A DNA stretch of 64,000 nt from Bacteroidia bacterium (GTDB taxonomy: Bacteria > Bacteroidota > Bacteroidia > Flavobacteriales > Flavobacteriaceae), in NCBI GenBank assembly GCA_030430385.1, contig JAUIFO010000005.1:124001-188000 (forward strand), read 5' to 3'. Below are positions 18,401 through 26,044 of this stretch, piece by piece (the first letter of the stretch is position 1; each line of letters begins with the position of its first letter). Below the pieces are notes generated by a model. It searched no databases and had not been told where the DNA came from. It saw only the letters and a program-made list of their open reading frames with translations. A program made the translations under genes and the position numbers.

Positions 18401-18890
18401 CGGCAGGAGATTCTATTTCTAATTCAAAATTTGCAAATGCTCCTCCGAAAGGCGCAGAATCTATTCTTATGTAATACACGCCTGAACCTAGATTGATTGT
18501 GTTAGTACCAGCACTAGCACCAGCAGTATATATACCTCCTAAGCAGTTAGCATCAGTGATTGGAGTTGCAGAATGCACAGTTAGTACATTGTAGGTGTTT
18601 GTACCTGCAGAGTTTATAAAACTAAAGACGTGGTCTCCAGGTATGATGACCTCAAACGAATATACGCCATCTTCACCATTGTCAGCAAATCCTGGGAATG
18701 CTCCACAAACAGCAGCAGCTCCATCATAATCATTACCAAGACCCACAGTTGTTTGAAGTCCAGTAGTTATGGTGTTACCAGGACTTAATACCAATTGGGT
18801 AGGAGATGAGGAATTTGCACCAGGTGCTTGGGTATAAGCAAATTGCAAGCTACAAATAAACGCAATTACGAAAAGTAGTTTTCTAAGCAT
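15477..18890 (-). CDS. Large secreted protein with T9SS type A sorting domain, paralogue of its neighbour
   Basis: 1137 residues. Signal peptide MLRKLLFVIAFICSLQFAYT. An N-terminal beta domain (about 25-165) is followed by NDSCLGAVEVWSN at about 168, a Cys-rich domain like the first repeat of the neighbour, then a further beta domain. From GKVWTAGSGNSNW (about 530) to the end it parallels the last 600 residues of the 1465-residue protein, including GASLIQV, YVYWSSPVQ and DRLYDAYARE. The C-terminus (VFDLLGRTLI ... EKSQKVILKQ) is a T9SS sorting domain. Each gene has its own terminator, so they are separately transcribed. Function unknown; surface exposure is well supported. Confidence 0.88.
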   Translation of the reverse strand: MLRKLLFVIAFICSLQFAYTQAPGANSSSPTQLVLSPGNTITTGLQTTVGLGNDYDGAAAVCGAFPGFADNGEDGVYSFEVIIPGDHVFSFINSAGTNTYNVLTVHSATPITDANCLGGIYTAGASAGTNTINLGSGVYYIRIDSAPFGGAFANFELEIESPAANDSCLGAVEVWSNVNCLPQTYSNSGAGDSGVANPGCASYTTGDVWFSYEVNSTGEVTIQTTAGTITDTGLAVYDGTCGGTLNLIQCDDDSGTGAYSSITLTGRTPGETLYIRVWDHDDGAGTFGLCITTPVPAGTNGVRLNCPGEYPRELTSDLACTPGSISSSTISGNLLGQPTADRLVATTVSTDACPGVFAAGSPRRYETIDFTVPVTGVYVFNTDVSTGFDNQGYIVVDDGLFVPGSCATGTYVAGDDDSSGSYLFASQVTATLTAGVNYTFITTEYGPSTANRPYLWNITGPGVPLFTGIVPPIDWYTTAVGGTAIGSGFGFNPVGVAGSGLPDTDTPGVYSFWAECPTNPGRVQADFIIGKVWTAGSGNSNWNDAGNWSEGTIPTNDQCVCINATANDPIINDNETVSAYAITVKNGASITLTSDLDTNNFGAAIVLQDYVEVETGGTFTIQDGASLIQVLDYSAFPFPTSANSGDIDLSRNVDISRLDYVYWSSPVQGFDVSNIYAGFTPTNHIYEWTPTMATGYLGMPGNVPIEAGNWNPISSGSMDRGKGYIVRGPTNFSTAVSTATSQFSGVANNGVIRQALSSGSYSGGPLLYNPYGTDNLNITNKDDNWNLLGNPYPSALDADAFLMNNSLIEGAVHIWTHGTALGSNGDSFYDDFLLTYSPNDYITYNLTGVTNPNPTFSGNIASGQGFFVLALNDNESGNVTFTNSMRSSTVSNTDFYRSSEPSEDNTAVERHRIWLDFISNDNNTSSSALVGYVEGATQEKDRLYDAYAREANYLSIFSNIDDERMIIQGRALPFNDSDLIPVGVVAPDNGQYTIAISGVDGLFSEENQNIYLEDTYLNTIHNLRLAPYTFNVEDHSEDFSDRFVLRFTNDALGIDDVSLNPIGIIAPKGDYIKVNAEISPINTITVFDLLGRTLINKTNVNANEFYIKNHNLVSGSYIVNVVLENGAEKSQKVILKQ

Positions 18891-19059
18891 AACTATATAA
18901 ATTTAAGGCATAACAAAATTGACTATTAACCAATTTATGTAGGGTTTATTAAGATCTAGGAGTAGGGATGGGGCCCATTTTCCTAAATTTACCCAAAAAT
19001 AAATAATTTTAATATAAATTTAAAGATTTGTTAACTTATTTGATAAAGTGTTTCTTTTT

Positions 19060-19938
19060 ATGGTTGAAAACCTAGTTAAGATTGATAATCACCTATTTGT
19101 AATGCCAGAATTTTTAAACCACAGCTATATTTCTGGTAATAAATTAAGAAAATTAAAGTACAATTTAGAAGCCGCAAAACAGTCAGGAAAATCGACCTTG
19201 TTAACCTTTGGAGGTGCTTACTCCAATCATATAGCTGCAGTGGCTTATGCGGGAAAAGTTAATAGTTTTAAGACTGTTGGAATTATTAGAGGAGAAGAAT
19301 TGTTAGAAAAAAGCAAGAATAATCCCACACTTAGTTTTGCAATGTCATGTGGAATGCAACTTAAGTTTGTGTCTAGACATGCTTACAGGCATAAAGAAGA
19401 ACTTAGCTTTTTAAACCAATGTCGTGATGAATTTGGGGATTTTTATGTATTACCCGAAGGCGGTACAAATCAATTAGCTGTAAAAGGTTGCGAAGAAATT
19501 TTAAATGAAGCACATTCTGAGTTTGATTACATATGTTGTCCTGTTGGTACAGGAGGTACCATTTCAGGGTTGATAAATTCAAGTCAGCCACATCAAAATA
19601 TATTAGGATTTCCAGCACTAAAAGGTGACTTTTTAAAAGAAGAAATCACTAAATTTGTAACGAAATCTAATTGGGAGCTTTGTACAGATTATCACTTTGG
19701 TGGTTACGCGAAAATTTCTGATGAATTAGTAGATTTTATTAATAGGTTTAAATCGAAATATAAAGTGCCACTTGATCCTGTATATACGGGAAAAATGTTC
19801 TACGGAATACAAGATTTAAGATCAAGAGGTTACTTTAAAAAGAACGCAAAAATATTAGCAATTCACACTGGAGGTTTGCAAGGAATTGCTGGAATGAATT
19901 TAAAATTAAAACAACAAAACAAGCCCTTAATCGTTTAA
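19060..19938 (+). CDS. D-cysteine desulfhydrase / ACC deaminase family PLP enzyme
   Basis: 292 residues. PLP-enzyme fold II: the likely Schiff-base Lys is in SGNKLRKLKYNL, the phosphate/substrate motif is GGAYSNH, and CPVGTGGTISGL is the cofactor loop. Members either cleave D-cysteine to pyruvate, sulfide and ammonia or deaminate ACC; D-cysteine is more likely outside plant-associated bacteria. I chose ATG 19060 instead of the GTG at 19048, which adds only four hydrophobic residues. The lipoprotein gene follows within 7 bases, so they are co-transcribed. Confidence 0.88.
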   Translation: MVENLVKIDNHLFVMPEFLNHSYISGNKLRKLKYNLEAAKQSGKSTLLTFGGAYSNHIAAVAYAGKVNSFKTVGIIRGEELLEKSKNNPTLSFAMSCGMQLKFVSRHAYRHKEELSFLNQCRDEFGDFYVLPEGGTNQLAVKGCEEILNEAHSEFDYICCPVGTGGTISGLINSSQPHQNILGFPALKGDFLKEEITKFVTKSNWELCTDYHFGGYAKISDELVDFINRFKSKYKVPLDPVYTGKMFYGIQDLRSRGYFKKNAKILAIHTGGLQGIAGMNLKLKQQNKPLIV

Positions 19939-19944
19939 TTGCTT

Positions 19945-20730
19945 ATGAAGAAAATATATCATGTTTTGATCATCGCTTTGTTGGTTGTTAGTTGTGGATC
20001 TAAGCGTAAAATAGTGACGACTAAAAAGGATTCGAAACAAAAGACTGAACAGATATCAAAGCCTTCAACTCCTCAAGCTGAAACGCCAAAACCAACAACA
20101 ACGCCTTCAACGACGCCTAAAAATGCTACTGAAGCTTACATAGCAACATACAACGGTATTGCCAAGGAAGAAATGCGAAAATTTAAAATTCCTGCTAGTA
20201 TAACTTTAGCTCAAGGAATTTTAGAATCGGGTTCTGGAAGAGGTCGACTTGCCGTTGAAGCAAATAATCATTTTGGGATCAAATGTCATGGCTGGACTGG
20301 TCAAAAAATTTATCATGATGACGATGCTTCACAAGAATGCTTCAGAAAATACAAGCATGCTAATTCGTCTTTTGAAGACCATTCTTTGTTTTTAACATCA
20401 AGAGGACGTTATTCAAAACTATTTCAGCTTAGAGAAAATGATTATAAAGGTTGGGCAAAAGGTCTTCGAGTTGCTGGTTATGCAACCGATAGAAAATACC
20501 CTCAAAAATTAATTAGCCTTATTGAACGCTATCAGCTTTATCGCTTTGATAATGAAGTGTTGGGGAAATCTGGAAGCTCATCAAAGCAAGTTGTTAATCA
20601 TGTTGTGGTTAAAGGCGATACCTTGTATTCCTTATCCCGTAAATATAATATGACCGTTGAAGCTTTAAAGGCTTTGAATAATTTAAATACCAACGATTTG
20701 TCTATCGGACAAGTCTTAAAAATAAAATAA
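19945..20730 (+). CDS. Glucosaminidase-LysM lipoprotein (peptidoglycan hydrolase)
   Basis: 261 residues. Lipoprotein signal [19 protein letters not shown], then a Thr/Pro/Lys-rich linker (about 20-60). The FlgJ/LytG-type glucosaminidase domain spans about 65-205 with the likely catalytic Glu in [10 protein letters not shown] and the motif [12 protein letters not shown] LysM domain closes the protein ([16 protein letters not shown] ... [10 protein letters not shown]). It should cut the glycan strand of peptidoglycan in the periplasm. The in-frame TTG at 19939 is rejected in favour of ATG 19945, which gives the proper signal. It sits 4 bases upstream of hemL. Confidence 0.92.
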   Translation: MKKIYHVLIIALLVVSCGSKRKIVTTKKDSKQKTEQISKPSTPQAETPKPTTTPSTTPKNATEAYIATYNGIAKEEMRKFKIPASITLAQGILESGSGRGRLAVEANNHFGIKCHGWTGQKIYHDDDASQECFRKYKHANSSFEDHSLFLTSRGRYSKLFQLRENDYKGWAKGLRVAGYATDRKYPQKLISLIERYQLYRFDNEVLGKSGSSSKQVVNHVVVKGDTLYSLSRKYNMTVEALKALNNLNTNDLSIGQVLKIK

Positions 20731-20734
20731 CCCT

Positions 20735-22024
20735 ATGTTATACAAACGAAGTAGTGCCTTGTTTAAGGATGCAGCACAAGTGATTCCTGGAGGTGTGAAT
20801 TCTCCAGTGAGGGCTTTCAAAGCTGTTGGAGGAACGCCAATTTTTGCTAAATCGGCTAAAGGTGCTTATGTTTTTGATGAAGACGGAAATCGTTTCATTG
20901 ATTATATAAATTCTTGGGGACCAATGCTTTTAGGGCATGCTTATGCGCCTGTGGTCAATGCTGTTATTGAAAAAACTAAGCAAGGAACTTCTTTTGGAAT
21001 GCCTACAGAAATAGAAACGCAAATTGCAGAGCTTGCGGTTTCTATGGTGCCTAATATCGATAAAATTAGATTTGTAAATTCTGGTACCGAAGCTTGTATG
21101 AGTGCTGTTCGACTTGCGAGAGGGTTCACAAAGAAAGATAAGATCATCAAGTTTGCTGGTTGTTATCATGGGCATAGTGATGCGTTTTTAATTCAAGCAG
21201 GAAGTGGTGCTGTTACTTTTGGAAGTCCGAATAGTCCTGGCGTCACACAAGGTACAGCAAAAGATACTTTGCTAGCTCGCTATAATGATATTGATAATGT
21301 TAAGGCTATTGTTGCTGCGAATAAAAATGAAATAGCCTGCATTATTTTAGAGCCTGTAGCCGGAAATATGGGTTGTATTCCACCAAAGAATGATTTTTTA
21401 AGTGAACTAAGAACCATTTGTGATGCACATAATATTCTGTTGGTTTTTGATGAGGTGATGACTGGATTCAGATTAGCTAAAGGTGGTTGTCAAGAATTAT
21501 ATGGTGTTGCTGCTGATATTGTTTGCTTTGGAAAAGTAATTGGAGGCGGTTTGCCTGTTGGTGCTTTTGCGGCAAGAGATGAAATTATGAATCATTTAGC
21601 GCCTCTTGGTAGTGTATATCAGGCAGGTACTTTAAGTGGAAATCCTTTGGCAATGGCTGCTGGTTATGCGATGTTAACCTCGATCAATAATGATGTAGAT
21701 CTTTTTAAACGTTTAGATGAAAAGACTGCGTATCTTCATAATGGTTGTTCTAAAGTATTGATGAAGTACAACATAACACATACGATCAATCGTGTAGGTT
21801 CAATGATTTCTATTCATTTTGCTGAAGATGACGTGGTAGATTTTGAAACAGCTGCACAAGGTAATAACGATAGATTTAAGTCGTTTTTTCACGGCATGCT
21901 TTCCGAAGGTATTTATATTGCACCAAGTGCTTTTGAAACGTGGTTCATTACAGATGCGTTGAGTTATAAAGATCTAGATGAAACCATTGCTGCTGTTGAA
22001 CATGTTGTTCAAAGTTGGACATAA
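20735..22024 (+). CDS. hemL: Glutamate-1-semialdehyde 2,1-aminomutase
   Basis: 429 residues, usual length. Class III aminotransferase fold with PLP-binding Lys in [15 protein letters not shown], Asp in [10 protein letters not shown], and the N-terminal [11 protein letters not shown] of GSA aminomutases. It makes 5-aminolevulinate for tetrapyrrole synthesis by the C5 route. Third gene of an apparent operon with the PLP enzyme and the glucosaminidase, an unrelated mix that says little about function. Confidence 0.95.
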   Translation: MLYKRSSALFKDAAQVIPGGVNSPVRAFKAVGGTPIFAKSAKGAYVFDEDGNRFIDYINSWGPMLLGHAYAPVVNAVIEKTKQGTSFGMPTEIETQIAELAVSMVPNIDKIRFVNSGTEACMSAVRLARGFTKKDKIIKFAGCYHGHSDAFLIQAGSGAVTFGSPNSPGVTQGTAKDTLLARYNDIDNVKAIVAANKNEIACIILEPVAGNMGCIPPKNDFLSELRTICDAHNILLVFDEVMTGFRLAKGGCQELYGVAADIVCFGKVIGGGLPVGAFAARDEIMNHLAPLGSVYQAGTLSGNPLAMAAGYAMLTSINNDVDLFKRLDEKTAYLHNGCSKVLMKYNITHTINRVGSMISIHFAEDDVVDFETAAQGNNDRFKSFFHGMLSEGIYIAPSAFETWFITDALSYKDLDETIAAVEHVVQSWT

Positions 22025-22027
22025 AAA

Positions 22028-22051
22028 AACCTGTTTCAATGGAAACAGGTT
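22028..22051 (-). terminator. Intrinsic terminator between hemL and the convergent small gene
   Basis: Perfect 10-bp stem AACCTGTTTC / GAAACAGGTT with loop AATG. The T-run follows the stem only on the minus strand, so it mainly ends the 22072-22401 gene; it is weak for hemL. Confidence 0.8.
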
Positions 22052-22071
22052 CGTCAAAATATCCTGTATTT

Positions 22072-22401
22072 TTAATGTGTTCTATAGACTCTGAGATATC
22101 TTTCAAATTGTTCAGAGGTCATTATGGTTTTTAACTTCTCATCAAGAACATTATTGATTTTTTCTAAACGCTCTTGATTGGTATCTAAATTGTCTTCTAT
22201 TTTGCTAAACGCTAATTGATATTCTTTATAAGCTTGATACACAGCTTCCATTTGCTGCTTTTCTAACTTTACGTTCTTTTTAACGTCTTTAGTTTTTTCA
22301 TTAGCAATGCTATTAATGGTCGCTACATCTTGTGCATTCAAATGTTGCGCGTTAAAAGCTACTGCGACTACAAATAAGAAAAGTGTAATTATTTTTTTCA
22401 T
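22072..22401 (-). CDS. Small secreted helical protein
   Basis: 109 residues with a signal peptide (MKKIITLFLFVVAVAFNAQ, cleavage near LNAQ). The mature chain is a charged helix pair with KQQMEAVYQAYKEY early and MTSEQFERYLRV at the end. That architecture (Q-rich first helix, closing SEQ-x-x-RY) resembles the proteins at 5489 and 22515 and, loosely, LTXXQ/Spy chaperone-like proteins. I chose ATG 22401 over the upstream in-frame start at 22428 because only the later one begins at the signal peptide. Function unknown. Confidence 0.75.
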   Translation of the reverse strand: MKKIITLFLFVVAVAFNAQHLNAQDVATINSIANEKTKDVKKNVKLEKQQMEAVYQAYKEYQLAFSKIEDNLDTNQERLEKINNVLDEKLKTIMTSEQFERYLRVYRTH

Positions 22402-22466
22402 AACTGAATTTATTAAAATCATATTCAAGTCACTAAAGTAACTATTTTAATTGAAATAGATAAATA

Positions 22467-22497
22467 AAAAAACACTGATTCTTAACCAGTGTTTTTT
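22467..22497. terminator. Intrinsic terminator, bidirectional form
   Basis: Stem AAAAAACACTG / CAGTGTTTTTT with a 9-base loop, just after the stop of the 22515-22976 gene on the minus strand. Confidence 0.85.
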
Positions 22498-22514
22498 GTG
22501 TTAACGATATGAGA

Positions 22515-22976
22515 TTAGTTTGAGCGTCTCTCTTTATGTTTGCGCGTTCGCTTTCTTTTGCTATTTCTTTCTGAAATGACTTCCCATTTTTTGTATTGAT
22601 CTTCAGATAGAATGGTTTTCATTTGTTGCTTCATGGCGATCTCTCTATCAAGTTTCTCGTGCATAAGTGCTAAACGTTCTTCTTTTGAAGGTTTTTCGTT
22701 GTCTCCTTTCCCTTTTTTAGCACTGTGCTCTTCTCTCTGTTTTTGTTTAAATGTCGCTTCTTCTAAAACAATAGCTCTAATTTGCTTTTGTTGCGATGCA
22801 TTCAAGTCTAAATCGATTGTCATGCGTTTCGTTTTTAAATCTGCTAATTCTTCAGGAGTAAGGTCTTTTAAAAAAGCATCTGACTTGTGAGGTCTTTCAG
22901 GGCGATTTTCATGTTTGGGTTGTGCACTTACATTTAAAGTGACTAAAGCAACCATAATAAGCATTAGGTTTTTCAT
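22515..22976 (-). CDS. Spy/LTXXQ-like periplasmic protein
   Basis: 153 residues. Signal peptide MKNLMLIMVALVTLNVSAQ. The mature protein shows LTPEELADLKTKRMTIDLDL, ASQQKQIRAIV and a closing ILSEDQYKKWE, the helix-hairpin style of LTXXQ/Spy proteins, with an extreme basic tail (KRKRTRKHKERR). Spy and CpxP act as periplasmic chaperones or stress sensors; that role is only suggested by the architecture. Next to another small protein of similar style but separated from it by a terminator. Confidence 0.8.
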   Translation of the reverse strand: MKNLMLIMVALVTLNVSAQPKHENRPERPHKSDAFLKDLTPEELADLKTKRMTIDLDLNASQQKQIRAIVLEEATFKQKQREEHSAKKGKGDNEKPSKEERLALMHEKLDREIAMKQQMKTILSEDQYKKWEVISERNSKRKRTRKHKERRSN

Positions 22977-23025
22977 AGATTATATATTTTGTTATACTTC
23001 TAAGACTCATGAAAATACTTTTGGT

Positions 23026-24534
23026 TTAATACTGCAGTGCTTTTTTTATCAAATTGAGTGTTGTTTCATATAATGGCTTTGATTCCATCTTACTTTTTAA
23101 CCAAGAAAAAAAGCTCATCACAAATATGTCTTCTTGCTTTGCGTCAATCCAAGTGAAGGAGCCTTCAACCTTATCTTCAAAGGTTTTGCTGGTCACTTTT
23201 TCAGGGTGCTTGTAATAACGTGACACTAAATTCAAATAAGTGAGTACACGTTCTTGATTAATTTGTTTTAAGTAGTTGGAATATTTTCTTTTAAAACTTG
23301 TCATACGAGATTCTACTAAATCGAGATGCTCTAATTCAATATGAAGAATGATCTCAATGAGATTTTTTTTAATCACCCATTCTATACCTGCTTTTTCCGT
23401 GTAATACTTGTCTGTATGATAAAACTTTGAAAACAATTGCGCCGCGTTTTTGAAGTCAGAATTTTGAATATAAAACATAGCGAGACTTAAATGAATATCT
23501 AGAGCAGATTCAATATCATGATGCTTTTTGGTAATACTATTTTCTAAACAAGTAATAGCCTTATTAATGGCGCCATTAAAATTGTTGTTTAGAGCTAGGA
23601 GTAGGTGGTATTTCGAAGTGAAGGTGTTCGCATATTTTTTTCGTTGTCTCTGCATCAACGTTAACATGATTTCTAAATATTGTAGTGATGCGTTGAATTT
23701 CTTATTTCTGAATAATGCATTCGCAATCATATACACAATCTGAATGTGGTAATACAATTGTTTGTCGTTAATATCCTTTTGCTTGATTTTTGAATAGGTT
23801 TTGATAAGAAAAGGCTCGATTTTCAGATAGTCTTTGGTGACAAAAGCTGAAATACTCACAATAGCCATTAATTGATATAACGATTTAAACGACAGAGAAT
23901 CACTTATGCTAATCTGATGTTCGTTCAATGCGTCATCAAGAATGGTTTGAAAATCTAATACTTCACCTTTATAATTCATATTGCTTAGAGTCTGCCTTAC
24001 TTTTGCATACACCATGTTCATTTTGTCTTCGAGTTGATGGTGTTTCTGGTTGACTTTAAATTTTGAGATCAATTTTTGTAGGTCAATGTCATTGTTCAAA
24101 TACGCATATTGAATTTGCGTGTTATAAATTTCGTTGAGAATATGATACAATGCATGTTCTTGTGCTAAGACTTCTGCTTTGTCAAGTATAGCATATGCAA
24201 CTTTTGGTTGGTTGTTTACAAAACAGCTTCTGGCAGCTAAAATGTATTTGATAGCTTGCATTTCAATAGAATTTTCTTCTTCTAAACTTATATTAGCTGT
24301 AAAGTCGATGAGTGATTGATACAAGCGCTTTCGAAGGGCGTGATAGGCGACTTTGTTGTTGTCTTTGTATAAGGTTTGACAAATAGTTTTTGAATCGAGT
24401 TTGTCATTTCTCAGAAGCTTAAATAGCTGTATGTTTTTTGTGTCGTTTCGTCTGTTCTTCTTTTCTAAAAATTGAATAAAACGCTGTTGATCGTCTTCAG
24501 AAATTGTTAAAGTAATGGCTTTTAGGTCTATCAT
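23026..24534 (-). CDS. Helical-repeat (TPR-like) protein of unknown function
   Basis: 502 residues, no signal peptide or membrane segment. The N-terminal ~75 residues (FIQFLEKKNRRNDTKN ... ALRKRLYQSLIDF) look like a conserved module of Bacteroidota proteins; the remainder is successive amphipathic helices with TPR-like spacing (AARSCFVNNQPKVAYAILDK, YIQNSDFKNAAQLFSKFYH). Cytoplasmic; probably a protein-interaction scaffold. I recognise no enzymatic motif. Monocistronic, divergent from the YiaA/B gene. Confidence 0.75.
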   Translation of the reverse strand: MIDLKAITLTISEDDQQRFIQFLEKKNRRNDTKNIQLFKLLRNDKLDSKTICQTLYKDNNKVAYHALRKRLYQSLIDFTANISLEEENSIEMQAIKYILAARSCFVNNQPKVAYAILDKAEVLAQEHALYHILNEIYNTQIQYAYLNNDIDLQKLISKFKVNQKHHQLEDKMNMVYAKVRQTLSNMNYKGEVLDFQTILDDALNEHQISISDSLSFKSLYQLMAIVSISAFVTKDYLKIEPFLIKTYSKIKQKDINDKQLYYHIQIVYMIANALFRNKKFNASLQYLEIMLTLMQRQRKKYANTFTSKYHLLLALNNNFNGAINKAITCLENSITKKHHDIESALDIHLSLAMFYIQNSDFKNAAQLFSKFYHTDKYYTEKAGIEWVIKKNLIEIILHIELEHLDLVESRMTSFKRKYSNYLKQINQERVLTYLNLVSRYYKHPEKVTSKTFEDKVEGSFTWIDAKQEDIFVMSFFSWLKSKMESKPLYETTLNLIKKALQY

Positions 24535-24684
24535 TTAATCGTCATTTATTTTTTTAATAGTTACTTAAATATAGTATTAATATTTGTTTTTGGTTTTATT
24601 TAATCGTCAGTTTTTGTTTAAATATGATTTTCTGTTTTTCCAGTTCTGTAACACATTTGTATCGTAATCATTAAAACAATTACT

Positions 24685-25176
24685 ATGAATTATCAAACAA
24701 CCGTATCATTAAAAGATGATGTAAAGACAACAACAAAACCTAAGGAAGACAAGGTTTATAATCAAAAGCCAACACCTGCATTTATTGGAGCCTCATGGAC
24801 AGCTTTATTTATTGGCATGCTATCGTATTGTATTGGATTATGGAATGCTTCGATGCAACTCAACGAAAAAGGGTATTATTTTACAATTCTACTCTTCGGA
24901 TTGTTCTCTGTGATTTCAGTTCAAAAATCTGTTAGAGATAAACTGGAAGGAATTCAAGTCACAGATATTTATTACAGTATCAGCTGGTTTACTTCAATTG
25001 CTGCTATTGTGTTATTGATCATCGGACTCTGGAATGCTGATCTTGAACTCAGTGAAAAAGGATTTTACGGCATGTCGTTTACCTTAAGTCTGTTTGCTGC
25101 AATTGCTGTTCAGAAAAATACACGTGATGTCGCCTATATCGATAAAGAAATAGAATCAAAAGAAACTAAGGATTAG
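24685..25176 (+). CDS. YiaA/YiaB family inner membrane protein
   Basis: 163 residues. Two homologous halves, each with two transmembrane helices: [20 protein letters not shown] with [14 protein letters not shown], and [20 protein letters not shown] with [13 protein letters not shown]. The repeated NA-x-x-L-x-EKG-Y/F and QK-x-x-RD motifs define the YiaA/B family, whose function is unknown. An N-terminal polar extension of about 35 residues precedes the first helix. Followed by its own terminator. Confidence 0.9.
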   Translation: MNYQTTVSLKDDVKTTTKPKEDKVYNQKPTPAFIGASWTALFIGMLSYCIGLWNASMQLNEKGYYFTILLFGLFSVISVQKSVRDKLEGIQVTDIYYSISWFTSIAAIVLLIIGLWNADLELSEKGFYGMSFTLSLFAAIAVQKNTRDVAYIDKEIESKETKD

Positions 25177-25210
25177 TTTTAATGATGGTTGACTTTTCGT
25201 CAACTCAATC

Positions 25211-25240
25211 AAACCTCGTAGTTTTTCTGCGAGGTTTTTT
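25211..25240 (+). terminator. Intrinsic terminator after the YiaA/B gene
   Basis: Stem AAACCTCG / CGAGGTTT followed by TTTTTTT on the plus strand, 34 bases after the stop and 11 bases before the next start. Confidence 0.85.
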
Positions 25241-25251
25241 TACCAATTATT

Positions 25252-25947
25252 ATGGGATCAAAACTTACGAAATACCTAGTTGAATTTTCAAAATTCAAAC
25301 TAACTAGACCAATCTCAGATAAGCTTAGAATTGCTGAAATAATAGCTGTAATTCTAACAGGATTAGGCAAATTTATTGTGATGGACTATCTTGGTTGGAG
25401 ACTGCAATATGTTATAATTGCCATACTGTTTTGGGCAACTTACATATCCTATCGCTATAAAAAAGACAAGCAGGTATTAAAAGATTGGGGCTTTAGACGA
25501 GATAACTTTTTTAGTGTCCTCAAGATGGTGCTGCCATTCATAATAGTATCTGTTATAACATGTGTTACAATTGGCTATTTTCAAAACACGATTAACCTTA
25601 CTTGGCATATACTTCCAATTCTTATAACATATCCAATTTGGGGAACGATACAACAATTTCTAACCATAGGAATTGTAGCTGGTAATCTAAAAACATTTAA
25701 TTCCTATACATTTAAAACGCCTACTGTAATATTAATGACTGCAATATTATTTTCAGTTGTGCACTATCCTTCTGTTTGGTTAATGCTAGGAACCTTTATT
25801 TTGGCATTGTTCTATGGCTATGTCTATTTAAAATCTAAAAATGTGTATGTATTAGGAATCATTCATGGTTGGCTTGGCGCATTATTTTATTATACTGTGC
25901 TAAATCAAGATCCTTTTGAAGAGGTGTTTTTGAAAGTCTTCCATTGA
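25252..25947 (+). CDS. CPBP-like intramembrane protease homologue with altered motif 1
   Basis: 231 residues with six to eight hydrophobic segments. The arrangement matches the CPBP (CAAX protease/bacteriocin-processing, Abi) family: motif 2 FSVVHYPSVW with a His, and motif 3 GIIHGWLGALF with a His. Motif 1, normally EE-x-x-x-R and catalytic, is replaced by QQFLTIG in the expected place (GTIQQFLTIGIVAGN). Without the Glu pair it is probably inactive as a peptidase or uses another residue. Starts 11 bases after a terminator, so it needs its own promoter, which I could not locate. Confidence 0.7.
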   Translation: MGSKLTKYLVEFSKFKLTRPISDKLRIAEIIAVILTGLGKFIVMDYLGWRLQYVIIAILFWATYISYRYKKDKQVLKDWGFRRDNFFSVLKMVLPFIIVSVITCVTIGYFQNTINLTWHILPILITYPIWGTIQQFLTIGIVAGNLKTFNSYTFKTPTVILMTAILFSVVHYPSVWLMLGTFILALFYGYVYLKSKNVYVLGIIHGWLGALFYYTVLNQDPFEEVFLKVFH

Positions 25948-26007
25948 TCAAGTTGGTTAATGTGTTAAATAAGTTAGTGCTAGTCACTCGAAAAACTTTT
26001 AAATTTT

Positions 26008-26015
26008 TAACTTTG
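26008..26015 (+). promoter_or_regulatory. -7 promoter box for the M49-family gene
   Basis: TAACTTTG, an exact TAnnTTTG match 29 bases before the ATG at 26045. No convincing -33 TTTG. Confidence 0.5.
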
Positions 26016-26044
26016 AGACGTTAATTATAACTCAATACTATTTT

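Noticed and set aside
19041..19059. GTG start of the D-cysteine desulfhydrase-like gene
   Set aside because: Adds four hydrophobic residues not typical of the family; the ATG at 19060 is adequate.
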